64,000 nucleotides of DNA from Eutrophomonas brisbanensis (GTDB lineage Bacteria > Pseudomonadota > Gammaproteobacteria > Burkholderiales > Eutrophovitaceae), in NCBI GenBank assembly GCA_038141705.1, contig JAYQIQ010000004.1, positions 682,001 to 746,000 on the forward strand, in the 5' to 3' direction. The translations under genes were made by a program, and so were the position numbers. The notes below the pieces were generated by a model that had not been told where the DNA came from, did no database searches, and saw only the letters and a list, made by a program, of their open reading frames with translations. Positions 38,357-47,770 of this stretch are shown piece after piece. The first letter of the stretch is position 1. Each line of letters starts with the position of its first letter.

Positions 38357-38446
38357 TGTTTAACCTAAAATTTCAATGTCTTAAAAAACCATCATCTCAC
38401 GTGCTGTGTCTAGAGTTCCCATTATATTCGACAACACGCAGTAGCC

Positions 38447-39154
38447 TCATTGAATCAAACCCAAAATATCCTCTGGCTCCCCCAGCAAAACGTCACAATC
38501 TAAATCGGAAACACGCATACCTGAACGATAGCCATATGGCACACAAAATATTTTTGCTCCCGCATTTCGAGCCGCTTGCGTATCGGTTTGAGAGTCTCCT
38601 ACCATCAGGAATTCTTCGACTGGGACTTGGAATCGGCTCGCACACTCCCGAATCGGCATCGGATCTGGTTTGCGCCTTGAGAAGGTATCTCCACATATTG
38701 TCTGAGAAAAGAACTGGTCGACTTCCAACTTCTTGAGTATCGGCGAGGTAAACATTTCACTCTTATTGGTGATACAGGCAAGGGGCAATCCACGATCGGC
38801 AAGCTCAATCAAGGTTCTCTCGATTCCATCAAACAGAAACGACTCGTCACAAACATGAGCGGCATAGTGTTCTCGGAAAACCTCTACTGGCGACACGCCT
38901 TTGAAATCTGTTTTCGAGAGATCTATTCCTCTTTTCTTTAGAACCTCGGAGAGCAAATGCTCAATTCCTCGCCCAATGTGGTCGCGACATGTATCACGAT
39001 CGATGAGCTCAATACCGAGATCTTTCAAAGTGAGATTCACTGCGGTGAATAAATCTGGGAGCGTTTCAACCAGCGTTCCATCTAAATCAAAACCAACAGC
39101 TGAAATTTTTAATGGAAAGCTAGTTTCAGGCAAAAATAACTTTTGATGAGACAT
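38447..39154 (-). CDS. gph: Phosphoglycolate phosphatase
   Basis: This 235-residue HAD enzyme has VGFDLDGTLVETLPD (nucleophile), CITNKSE (motif II), RRKPDPMPI (lysine) and MVGDSQTDTQAARNAGA (motif IV), with the Gph cap domain between. It removes 2-phosphoglycolate, for example from DNA repair or oxygenase side reactions. It lies between rpe and trpE on the same strand, the normal betaproteobacterial order. Intact. Confidence 0.88.
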   Translation of the reverse strand: MSHQKLFLPETSFPLKISAVGFDLDGTLVETLPDLFTAVNLTLKDLGIELIDRDTCRDHIGRGIEHLLSEVLKKRGIDLSKTDFKGVSPVEVFREHYAAHVCDESFLFDGIERTLIELADRGLPLACITNKSEMFTSPILKKLEVDQFFSQTICGDTFSRRKPDPMPIRECASRFQVPVEEFLMVGDSQTDTQAARNAGAKIFCVPYGYRSGMRVSDLDCDVLLGEPEDILGLIQ

Positions 39155-39226
39155 CAGTCTTCCTGGATATACGAACGGGCGCTTCGAGAGAAAAGAAACT
39201 ACAAATTCAGAAGCGAAAAGCGCTTT

Positions 39227-39895
39227 TTAAGAAATATCGCTAAGCGCTTTACGCATTTGAGTAACCGTATCTGCGTAATCTTTAGAGTTAAAAATAGCCG
39301 AGCCCGCTACGAAGGTATCGGCACCCGCAGCCGCGACGGCACCAATATTATCAACCTTGATTCCCCCATCGACCTCTAGCCAAACTTCGGGCTTTATCCG
39401 GTCAATCATCTCACGAACCCTCGCAATCTTATCTATCGATGACGGTATAAAACTCTGCCCACCGAAACCCGGGTTGACTGACATGATTAATACGAGATCA
39501 AGTTTCTCAAGAATCCATTCTAAGGCTGATAACTGTGAAGCCGGGTTCAATGCAAGCCCCACCTTGCAGCCATTTCCACGGATCAATTCAATCGTGCGAT
39601 CTACGTGCCTCGAGGCCTCCGGGTGAAAACTAATGATATCGGCTCCAGCTTTCGCGAATTGAACCGCCAGTTCATCAACAGGCTCAACCATCAAGTGCAC
39701 ATCAATCGGCACCTCGACATGCGGTCGGATAGCACTACAGACGAGCGGCCCAACAGTGAGGTTCGGCACATAGTGGTTATCCATGACATCAAAGTGAATA
39801 ATGTCTGCACCCCCATCAATAACTGCACGCACCTCATCTCCAAGCCTCGAAAAATCAGCAGACAAAATACTCGGGGCGATTCGATATTCTTTCAT
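39227..39895 (-). CDS. rpe: Ribulose-phosphate 3-epimerase
   Basis: The enzyme interconverts ribulose 5-phosphate and xylulose 5-phosphate. It starts MKEYRIAPSILSADFSRLG and has IHFDVMDNHYVPNLTVGP, the metal histidines, DLVLIMSVNPGFGGQSF and EVDGGIKVDNIG. I chose ATG 39895 because AAGGG lies seven bases before it; an upstream TTG at 39913 is in frame but poor. About 222 residues. Intact. Confidence 0.95.
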   Translation of the reverse strand: MKEYRIAPSILSADFSRLGDEVRAVIDGGADIIHFDVMDNHYVPNLTVGPLVCSAIRPHVEVPIDVHLMVEPVDELAVQFAKAGADIISFHPEASRHVDRTIELIRGNGCKVGLALNPASQLSALEWILEKLDLVLIMSVNPGFGGQSFIPSSIDKIARVREMIDRIKPEVWLEVDGGIKVDNIGAVAAAGADTFVAGSAIFNSKDYADTVTQMRKALSDIS

Positions 39896-40016
39896 GTGGT
39901 AACCCTTAGGCAAAACGACGGTTGGTATGTTGTGATTGTATCGAAAGCGGAACCAAATAAAAACCTAAGTGCCCTACGTTGTAAAATGAAAAAGTATTTG
40001 GGAAAGGAAACCACGA

Positions 40017-40388
40017 ATGACGTACAAAATAGCCGTGCTAGCCGAGTCGGCTTTCATACCAGCGCAGTCCTCTCCAGCACAACAGCATTACTTCTTCGCC
40101 TACTCGATACAAATTAAGAACGTAGGATCCGTTCCAGCGAGACTCTTAAGTCGTCATTGGATTATCACGGATGGAAACGACCAGGTGAGTGAGGTGAAAG
40201 GCGATGGTGTCGTTGGCGAACAGCCCCGATTGGAACCTGGTGAAACGTTTGAGTACTCGAGTGCAGCTGCGATCAAGACGCCGCGCGGATCTATGGAAGG
40301 CTCGTATCAACTGGTGGCGGATGATGGCGAAGAATTTGAAGCCGAAATTCCAAAGTTTGATCTAGATGCCCACCGTGCATTACATTAA
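40017..40388 (+). CDS. apaG: ApaG domain protein
   Basis: The 123-residue protein has the ApaG (DUF525) fibronectin-like fold with YFFAYSIQIKNVGSVPARLLSRHWIITDG and the GEQPRLEPGETFEYSS loop, and ends in the typical GSYQLVADDGEEFEAEIPKF pattern. ApaG is linked to cobalt/magnesium phenotypes, but its biochemical role is unclear. It is divergent from rpe and convergent with the small membrane protein gene. Intact. Confidence 0.93.
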   Translation: MTYKIAVLAESAFIPAQSSPAQQHYFFAYSIQIKNVGSVPARLLSRHWIITDGNDQVSEVKGDGVVGEQPRLEPGETFEYSSAAAIKTPRGSMEGSYQLVADDGEEFEAEIPKFDLDAHRALH

Positions 40389-40391
40389 GGT

Positions 40392-40478
40392 TCACTTTTT
40401 CTTTTTTGGTAATGTCCACCAAACAATAAAAATGAATAAACCCAGCCCGATAGCAAGCTCGAGAAAAACCCAAAACAT
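40392..40478 (-). CDS. Small membrane protein of 28 residues
   Basis: A short frame from ATG 40476-40478 to TGA 40392-40394 encodes MFWVFLELAIGLGLFIFIVW and then WTLPKKKK. This is one hydrophobic helix of about 20 residues followed by a lysine tail, so the C-terminus should face the cytoplasm. A strong Shine-Dalgarno GGAG lies seven bases before the ATG. It fits exactly between the apaG stop and the mltA start, on the opposite strand. I do not recognise a named family. The ribosome binding site, composition and tight fit support a real gene. Confidence 0.65.
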   Translation of the reverse strand: MFWVFLELAIGLGLFIFIVWWTLPKKKK

Positions 40479-40504
40479 TTGTTTACTCCGATAACGTTAT
40501 TGCT

Positions 40505-41854
40505 GTGAAGTTTACTCTATCTTCGAAAAACATCGCCGCGATACTCCTGACAGCAACTATCGCTGCATGCGCAATCAAGAGAGATACGAATCAAGAACCT
40601 GAGCCCGCAATTCCAGAGGCAATAGACCAGGCAGAACGGGCGGATCCGTCAGTCGAACCAGTTGCGCCGACAGCTGAGATAGAAGAAAAATCGTTAGAAA
40701 CACCACAATCAAAAACACAGAATTCAAAGCCCCCCAAGGAACAAACCAAAAAGGAAGTTGCCAAGGATCGATCTCTTTTAACCGAAGATAAGGAATACCT
40801 AACCCAATTTGGCATCACCTCGATCGAGCATTTGCGAGTAGCAAGTTGGGATGACGTGCCTGACTGGCAGACGGATAAAACCTCTGAAGCGTGGCCCGCG
40901 TTCATTCAGTCCTGTAACGCACTCAAAAAGAAACCCCGATGGGAAAAATACTGTGCGATCGCCTTTAAGATAAAAGCACCTTCGGATGATTTCGTAAAAT
41001 CTTTTTTTGAAAAAAACTTTCATGTCTACCAAAGTCACCAAAGCGATGGTAGCCAAGACGGCATGATCACCGGCTACTATGAGCCACTACTCAATGGGAG
41101 CCTAACGCAGAGTAGAAAATACCCCTATCCACTCTACGCGCCACCGAACGACCTGATCAAACTTGACCCCGATAAAAACCCTGACTTCGCTAGATTTCGC
41201 GGTAGAGTCAGAAAAGAAAATGGCAAGTTCATCCCGTACTACACCCGAAGCGAGATCGAAAATGGTACCGCTCCGATGAAAGGCAAAGAAATTGCCTGGG
41301 TCGATAATGACGTTGAACGATTCTTTTTACAAATCCAAGGTTCTGGTCGCATTCAATTAGAAAGTGGTGAAGTAATTCGCGTAGGATTTGCAGATACGAA
41401 TGGTCACGCCTATAAATCCATTGGGAAAATCTTAGTAGACCGAGGAGAACTCAAGCTCTCAAAGGCTTCTATGCAAGGGATCAAAGCTTGGGCTGCAGCG
41501 AATCCTAAAAAACTCCGGCCATTACTGAATGAAAATCCCTCATATGTATTTTTCAAAATCATGCCAAATACGGGGGAAGGCCCAAGAGGCTCGTTGGGAG
41601 TGCCGATCTCACCAAGGCGCAGCATCGCAGTCGACGACCGTTATGTTCCACTCGGATCTCCGGTTTTTATTTCAACAACTTGGCCAAACTCTGCTGATTC
41701 GTTATCCCGACTGATGATGGCGCAGGACAAAGGTGGCGCCATCAAAGGACCCGTTCGAGCAGATTTCTTCTGGGGCTTCGGTGAGGACGCTGCGACCTTT
41801 GCCGGAAAAATGAAGCAACCTCTACGCGTTTGGATTCTTATTCCGAACCCATAA
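40505..41854 (+). CDS. mltA: Membrane-bound lytic murein transglycosylase A
   Basis: A lipoprotein: the GTG start gives a signal peptide with lipobox TIAAC (Cys22), then a long low-complexity E/P/K-rich linker to about residue 100, the MltA domain with MITGYYEPLLNGS, and the 3D domain with QIQGSGRIQLESGE, VDDRYVPLGSPVF and MMAQDKGGAIKGPVRADFFWG holding the catalytic aspartates. It cleaves murein to 1,6-anhydro products at the outer membrane. 449 residues, intact. Confidence 0.93.
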   Translation: MKFTLSSKNIAAILLTATIAACAIKRDTNQEPEPAIPEAIDQAERADPSVEPVAPTAEIEEKSLETPQSKTQNSKPPKEQTKKEVAKDRSLLTEDKEYLTQFGITSIEHLRVASWDDVPDWQTDKTSEAWPAFIQSCNALKKKPRWEKYCAIAFKIKAPSDDFVKSFFEKNFHVYQSHQSDGSQDGMITGYYEPLLNGSLTQSRKYPYPLYAPPNDLIKLDPDKNPDFARFRGRVRKENGKFIPYYTRSEIENGTAPMKGKEIAWVDNDVERFFLQIQGSGRIQLESGEVIRVGFADTNGHAYKSIGKILVDRGELKLSKASMQGIKAWAAANPKKLRPLLNENPSYVFFKIMPNTGEGPRGSLGVPISPRRSIAVDDRYVPLGSPVFISTTWPNSADSLSRLMMAQDKGGAIKGPVRADFFWGFGEDAATFAGKMKQPLRVWILIPNP

Positions 41855-41864
41855 GTTGAATTGA

Positions 41865-42611
41865 TTATTTAATCTCGTTGAATCGGCCCTCTAGCTGCTC
41901 CAAAGTCAAAGCACCACTGACGCGAGACCCGTCGGCAAAGAATAACGTTGGAGTCGCCCTGATTCTTTTTTCCTTCCCAAATGCGAGTGTGTCATCAATT
42001 GGATCTTTGCAATCCCCACTCTTATCTTTCGGTGACTTCCCATTCAAGACGTAGTTATCCCAAGCGGCCGCCGGATTTTTAGCACACCAAATCGACTTCG
42101 AGAGCGGAATCGAGCGCTGAGAGATGATCGGGTACAAAAACAAATACAGCGTTGCATCTTTTAAATTTGCAATGGTTTCCGTATCAAATTTTTTGCAGTA
42201 ACCACAATTTGGATCCGCAAAGTAAGCGATTTTTCGTTTACCAGACCCATAGACTCTTTTGATCGCATTTTTTAACGGCAAATCCTCAAACTTGATCTGA
42301 ACGCGCTTGAGTGCCTCTGCCTCTAATTCGCTCGAGCGCTGCTCGGTAATATTTCGCATTGTCCCAAGCTCTATCAAGTTACCATCGATCAAATATTTAA
42401 ACTCAGAGTCGGTGTAGTAGATCGAGCCGTTGATGACAATTTCAAAAAGCTCCAACTTCCCAAATTTTTCGATGGAGTCAACGGTCGCTTCCGGAAATTT
42501 CTCTTTAATCTTTTTTTCGATATAGGCGTCATCCGCAAAGCAGAAATTCGTGACCGCAAGGATCCCAAACGATCCGAGGAGAGACAAAAACACAATCTTT
42601 AGTTTTTTCAT
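41865..42611 (-). CDS. dsbC: Thiol:disulfide interchange protein DsbC
   Basis: The protein has a signal peptide (MKKLKIVFLSLLGSFGIL), an N-terminal dimerisation domain with EAEALKRVQIKFEDLPLKNA, and a thioredoxin-like domain with the active site FADPNCGYCKKF (CGYC). The late cis-proline segment is IRATPTLFFADGSRV. DsbC isomerises wrong disulfides in the periplasm. I use ATG 42611 in place of a TTG four codons upstream. About 248 residues, intact. It is downstream of the ubiH-like gene. Confidence 0.92.
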   Translation of the reverse strand: MKKLKIVFLSLLGSFGILAVTNFCFADDAYIEKKIKEKFPEATVDSIEKFGKLELFEIVINGSIYYTDSEFKYLIDGNLIELGTMRNITEQRSSELEAEALKRVQIKFEDLPLKNAIKRVYGSGKRKIAYFADPNCGYCKKFDTETIANLKDATLYLFLYPIISQRSIPLSKSIWCAKNPAAAWDNYVLNGKSPKDKSGDCKDPIDDTLAFGKEKRIRATPTLFFADGSRVSGALTLEQLEGRFNEIK

Positions 42612-42640
42612 TTCAGAGCCCAAAAAGTACTTAAAAAATA

Positions 42641-43798
42641 TTACTCGACCGCTCGATTAACAAAATACCGCTTCAGCGGCGGGCACTGATTCACGAGCCT
42701 AAAACCAGTGTTTCCAATATTCGACCATAGCTTATTTCTCGAGAACAAACCACTTAATAGATCCGTAAACTCAGAGAAAACAACTGTTTCCTCCCGTCGA
42801 GCTCTCGCGTAGCGTCGCAATATTTGTCGGGATCCAGGATCATCGATAGTCGCAGCTCCAATTAATTCGCCAAGCTTTCGAGCATCGGCCAGTCCCAAGT
42901 TGAGCCCTTGCCCAGCAAGCGGATGAATATGCCGGAGAGCATCACCAATTAGCGCTACTCGTTCGGCCATATATTCCCGAGCCACACCTCTGCTCAGCGG
43001 AAAAGAACGCGGGGGGGTGATACAGCGCAAAGCCCCCAAAGTATCAAACCTGCGAAACACATGATCACTCAATCCTTCCTCACCCGCGGAGAGAATGTTC
43101 TTCGCGAGAGCCTCAGGCAATGACCAAACCATGGAGACACGATTGCCTGGGAGCGGTAGCAACGCGAGGATTCCATCATCGAAAAAAATTTGATAAGCGC
43201 GTCCACTATGAGAGTTTTCGGTCTCAAAGTTAGCAACCACCCCGATCGACTGATAATCTTTAACTTGAAAATCAATCCCCAGCAAAGCACGTACACTCGA
43301 GTCTGCGCCGTCTGCGCCAACTAGCACTTTCGAGGATAACGCCCCGCTACTCGTCTGAATTGCGATGCTGTTGCCTGTACGGTCGAAGTTCTGGAATTCA
43401 CAGTCGGTTTTGTAATCGATATGCTCATTATTCGAACACAGCTGTATCAGAACACCTAATAAGGAGGCCTGCTCAACTGTGGTCGCGAGGCTTTCCACCC
43501 CACACTCAAGCGCATCGAACTCCAAGACGGATGTTTCGCCAACTCCCCTGACCCACATTCCATAAACGGGCTGGATTCGCCTGACATCAACTAGCTCCCA
43601 GACCCCAATGCGTGTTAAATAATCAATAAGCCCAGGTCTAATTGTGTAGATCCTCGAGTCGAGATCATTTTCGAGTGGGGTGCTTTTACCGCCATTACTG
43701 CGGCCTAGCAGAGCGACGCGAAACCCCCTCCGCGCTAAGTCTAGCGCCAATGCCATCCCCGCAATACCGTCGCCTACAATTGTGACTTGAGTTGTCAT
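42641..43798 (-). CDS. UbiH/UbiF/VisC-family FAD-dependent hydroxylase
   Basis: The 385-residue flavoprotein has the FAD motif TIVGDGIAGMALALDLARRG, the middle motif LVGADGADSSVRALLGI, and the signature ALIGDALRHIHPLAGQGLNLGLAD that defines the UbiH/COQ6 family. It probably hydroxylates a ring position in ubiquinone synthesis; which position cannot be told. It is the first gene of a leftward pair with dsbC. Intact. Confidence 0.88.
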   Translation of the reverse strand: MTTQVTIVGDGIAGMALALDLARRGFRVALLGRSNGGKSTPLENDLDSRIYTIRPGLIDYLTRIGVWELVDVRRIQPVYGMWVRGVGETSVLEFDALECGVESLATTVEQASLLGVLIQLCSNNEHIDYKTDCEFQNFDRTGNSIAIQTSSGALSSKVLVGADGADSSVRALLGIDFQVKDYQSIGVVANFETENSHSGRAYQIFFDDGILALLPLPGNRVSMVWSLPEALAKNILSAGEEGLSDHVFRRFDTLGALRCITPPRSFPLSRGVAREYMAERVALIGDALRHIHPLAGQGLNLGLADARKLGELIGAATIDDPGSRQILRRYARARREETVVFSEFTDLLSGLFSRNKLWSNIGNTGFRLVNQCPPLKRYFVNRAVE

Positions 43799-43849
43799 GT
43801 TGACTAGTTTACCGGTTGTAATGCCTCAGAGTTAACCGTATGACCATAC

Positions 43850-43878
43850 TTGACATTTAGCATCTCGATCAGTAACCT
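43850..43878 (+). promoter_or_regulatory. Sigma-70 promoter of tRNA-Met
   Basis: TTGACA (43850-43855) is a perfect -35 box. A 17-base spacer leads to TAACCT (43873-43878) as the -10. The predicted start is near 43885, about 17 bases before the tRNA. The -35 box and spacing are ideal for a strong stable-RNA promoter. Confidence 0.75.
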
Positions 43879-43901
43879 CCCCTCCCTCGCTTTTGGGTAG
43901 T

Positions 43902-43978
<77 letters not shown>

Positions 43979-44012
43979 GTTCCCCCCTCAGATGCATCTC
44001 AACCCTTCAGCT

Positions 44013-45979
44013 TCAGACACCAGATTTTTCACACATAGCAGTTATCATCTGCTCGAAGTGCCGCGCGAACCTGACTTGATCAAACAATGGGCTATTCAAC
44101 ACTCGATCTCTGAGAGTCAGCCTTAGATTAATTAACGCAAGTTGGTCGGATGCGTGCATAACCGCCGTAGCCACATAATCCTCGATATCTTCAGCAACCC
44201 AATCGAGTAGCGCTACATTGCTATTAATTGAAAAACCGAGTCTCGACAAAAACCGATCTCCACGAAGTGTCAGCACCGGAACGCCCATCCAAAGCGCTTC
44301 GCAAGAAGTGGTTCCGCCAGGATACGGGAACGTATCGAGGATCACATCCACCTTGTTATAAGCCTGGAAGTAATCCGCGCGATCTGATGGTCCCTCTAAA
44401 ATCAGTCGGTCAGATGTAACTCCTCGTTCCTGAAATTTTTTTTCTAAATTCTTGGCAACGGCTGGAACACCCAGTTGTTTCGATTTCAGAAAAAGCTTGG
44501 CATTCGGTACGCTTTTTATCACCTCACTCCAAGTATCAAGTACATCATCGTTGACCTTGGAGAGATTGCTAAAGTTAGCAAACGTAATAAATCCATTACT
44601 TTGTACGGGCGCCGGTCGAATGTCGACTGATCGCTCTGGGGGAGAAAAACAGAACCAGGTTTCTGGCAAATTCCAAATTTCCTCTGCAAACTCCCCTCGC
44701 GCGGTAGTTGGAGACAGCTGCGGGTCCCCTATAAAGTAATTGATTTCGGGCAATCCAGTCGATGCGAAGAAACCGAGCCAGGTGGCTTGGATAGGCGCTG
44801 GCTTTAATGAGAAAACCGGGAGTCGATTCAAAGCAGAATGCCCAGATAAATCTAAAAGAACATCAATCCCTTCAGAGTGAATACGTTTTGCTGCCTCATT
44901 ATCGCTTTCACCGAATAACGGCAACCAATTCTTGAAAAGAGGTTTAATACGCTCAGTCACGTTATCAAACCTTGACTCGGTTGGAAACGCAAAGAGCTCA
45001 AACCTTTTCTTGTCAAGATTCTTTATAAGTCCCTCGATAAAATATCCCACCGCATGATCTCTCAAGTCCCCAGAAACAAATCCAATACGTATGGGGTCCG
45101 TCGTATTTCTGGTCCTCCAACTTGTAAATTTAGGCTGAGCTCGCTGGGTTGTCGCCTCGCCAAATTTTTTTGCTTCCTCGAGGTAAGCCGCCATCGAGAA
45201 ATTCCTCGCATAATTAAACCCAAACAATGCATTACTGTGTGCTTGATGGTACGTAGGATCGATTTCTACCGCTTTCAAAAAACTCTTGATGGCTTCTGAG
45301 TTCTTTCCCATATCACTGAGAACGACACCAAGAATATTGTGAGCCGATGCCAATTTTGGCTCGAGCGTGATCGCCCGCCTGAGCGAAGACTCAGCGTCCG
45401 CGAAAAACCCCTGAGCGAAAAAGTTTCTTCCCAAAGCTTCATGTCCGTCGGCAGATTCTGGCTTCAAGGAAATTGCTTTTCGAATTCGATTTTCCGCTTC
45501 CTCAAATCGACCGTCTAGTGAAAGTAACCCCCCAAAGCAGTCAGCGCTTCTACGCTTTGGGGATTGAGATTTAACGCATGGTTTAGATCGGCCTCCGCCT
45601 CTAAAAAAAATCCAAGCGCTTTTTTAGTAACACCACGGTTACACCAGGCCTCCTCTAGAGATGGATCATTTTGTAAAACAGCATCAAAATATTTTATTGC
45701 TTGGGCGTTGTCTCGAAGCCGAAAATTTGCAACTCCTGCATTCAGTAAGCCTTCGATGTTTTTCGTGTCCAATGCGATCGCGCGTTCCGCATGAAGGAGA
45801 GCTGATTCATACTTCTCCAATCTTATTTGTGCTGCAGCTAAATTCGTCAAGACAGACACTCGGTCCGGCACTAGGCTTAACGAGTTAAGAAACAATGCCT
45901 CAGCATGCTCAAACTGATTTTTTGAGAATGCCTCGATCCCAGCAAAGAAAAAGTTCTTAGCGTCCTCAGTCTGATTCAT
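44013..45979 (-). CDS. TPR-repeat protein with GT41 (SPINDLY/OGT-like) domain, frameshifted
   Basis: The N-terminal part holds about seven tetratricopeptide repeats (for example NPQSVEALTALGG, PKLASAHNILGVVLSDMGK). The C-terminal half is an O-GlcNAc-transferase-like domain: RIGFVSGDLRDHAVGYFIEG, IDVLLDLSGHSALNRLPVF, PAPIQATWLGFFASTGL, FANFSNLSKVNDDVLDTWS and ILDTFPYPGGTTSCEALWMGVPVLTL, which form the UDP-sugar site. The frame changes at a run of six G near 45530; a one-base change gives ALGGLLSLDGRFEEAE. Corrected length is about 655 residues. The target could be flagellin, another protein or a glycan; nothing nearby tells. Confidence 0.88.
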
Positions 45980-45987
45980 CAGAAATC

Positions 45988-46246
45988 TCAGTAAAGATTA
46001 AATAGGGAGGGGCCATGGATTACTAACTGAGAGTTCTTTCGGCCACTGATATACAGACCACACCAAAGCCTCCCTGCGGTCGCAATACCAACCAAGATCA
46101 AGCCTGGTAAGAGAGAAGGAAAAAAAGAAATAATATAGCCTCCCAATCGCCGTGATTTCTCCAGAGCCGGCTTGCTGAACAAAAATATTAGCAAGAAAAT
46201 AAAGGGCAAAAATTCGTGAGATTAAGATTCTATTGTTAGAAAACAT
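45988..46246 (-). pseudogene. Truncated ICMT-like (isoprenylcysteine methyltransferase family) gene
   Basis: Two frames join, by one missing T near 46185, into NNRILISRIFALYFLANIF, then SKPALEKSRRLGGY, a second hydrophobic stretch, and AGRLWCGLYISGRKNSQLVI. The motif GRLWC-LYI-GRK-LV--GP is typical of bacterial ICMT-family membrane proteins. The frame stops at HGPSLFNLY, just where the conserved catalytic half (after GPYS-RNPLY) should start. Ten bases later the TPR/GT41 gene begins. The gene therefore appears to have lost its C-terminal half. Assignment rests on this one motif. Confidence 0.5.
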
Positions 46247-46410
46247 ATCGACTCGACAGGGGAAATTTATAACCAAGCTCGTGCGATTATAAGATCAGAT
46301 GTAACCTCGCGAAACCAAAGATCAAGATAAACACCCAGACAGCTGGAACTTTATCGGTTCTAGTATCGTAAAATACGCTTAAATCAAGCGCTTTAACCAA
46401 TAATCTCGAT

Positions 46411-47735
46411 ATGAAAAAAGTTTACATCCGAACATTCGGTTGCCAGATGAATGAATACGACTCTGACAAAATTTTGGATGTTTTGCATAGCAATGAACCG
46501 TGTGAGAAGACCCAAAATCCGGACGAGGCAGATATCATTCTGTTTAATACATGCTCAGTTCGGGAAAAAGCACAGGAGAAGGTCTTTAGCGACTTGGGTC
46601 GCGTGAGGCACTTAAAAGAAGAAAAACCTGGTTTGGTGATCGGAGTGGGGGGATGTGTTGCTTCTCAAGAGGGGAATACCATCTTATCTCGGGCGCCCTT
46701 TGTTGATGTGGTCTTTGGACCACAAACCATACACCGGTTACCCGGACTTTTGGATAAACGGATCACTGAAGCTAAACCCCAGATAGATATCTCCTTCCCA
46801 GAAATCGAAAAATTCGATTCGATGCCGGCGCCACGTGCCGAAGGGGTCGTTGCGTTTGTGTCCATCATGGAGGGGTGTAGCAAGTACTGTAGTTTTTGCG
46901 TTGTCCCGTACACTCGGGGAGAGGAGGTCTCGAGGCCACTTGAGGATGTCCTGCAAGAGATCGCTGAACTCGCACTACAAGGGACCAAGGAAGTCACACT
47001 GCTAGGTCAAAACGTAAATGCCTACCGAGTAACGTATGAAGGAGATCAGGTGAATTTTGCTGAGCTTCTTAAATATGTCGCTGAGATTCCCGGCATTGAA
47101 CGAATCCGGTACACGACGTCGCATCCCAAGGAATTTGATAACGACCTCATAAATGCCTACCGCACCTTATCCAAATTGGTAGATCATGTTCACCTCCCGG
47201 TTCAGTCGGGCTCAGACAGAATTCTCGCTGCGATGAAGCGGGGTTACGTCATAGACGACTATAAGAAAACCATCGACGCCTTGAAACGAGCTAGATCTAC
47301 AGTCGCTATTGCATCGGACTTTATCGTTGGCTTCCCCGGGGAAACAGAGAAGGATTTCCAGAGAACGCTCGATCTTGTTGATTACGTGGACTACGACGCA
47401 AGTTACAGCTTCATGTATAGCCCACGACCCGGCACTCCGGCGGCTAGTCTATCCGATCAAGTTCCGTTGGCTGTGAAAAAGAGCGCTTATCAAGATTACA
47501 AGAGAAGTTAAATACGAATGCGAAACGGTACAGTCTCGCGATGGTCGGAAAGACCTATGATGTGCTGGTGGAGGGCCCATCTAAAAAAGACAAAGAGGTG
47601 CTAAGCGGACGCGCCAGCAACAATCGGGTCGTGAATTTTACAGGACCGGAGCGACTGATTGGCCAAATGGTAAGCGTCAAAATAACCGAAGCGCTAACCA
47701 ACTCACTTCGTGGTAATGTGCTCATTAATGAGTAA
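46411..47735 (+). CDS. miaB: tRNA-2-methylthio-N6-dimethylallyladenosine synthase (frameshifted)
   Basis: MiaB adds a methylthio group to i6A37 in tRNA. It starts KKVYIRTFGCQMNEYDSDKI with the first cluster cysteine, has NTCSVREKAQEKVFSDLG and the radical-SAM motif EGCSKYCSFCVVPYTRGEE, then the core LPVQSGSDRILAAMKRGY. The C-terminal TRAM domain, in another frame, reads VGKTYDVLVEGPSKKD to GNVLINE. The break is near 47510. Corrected length is about 441 residues. It begins the miaB-phoH-ybeY-corC-lnt run. Confidence 0.95.
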
Positions 47736-47770
47736 TAATTGTCACTCCAAATACGAGATTACGAGGCCCT

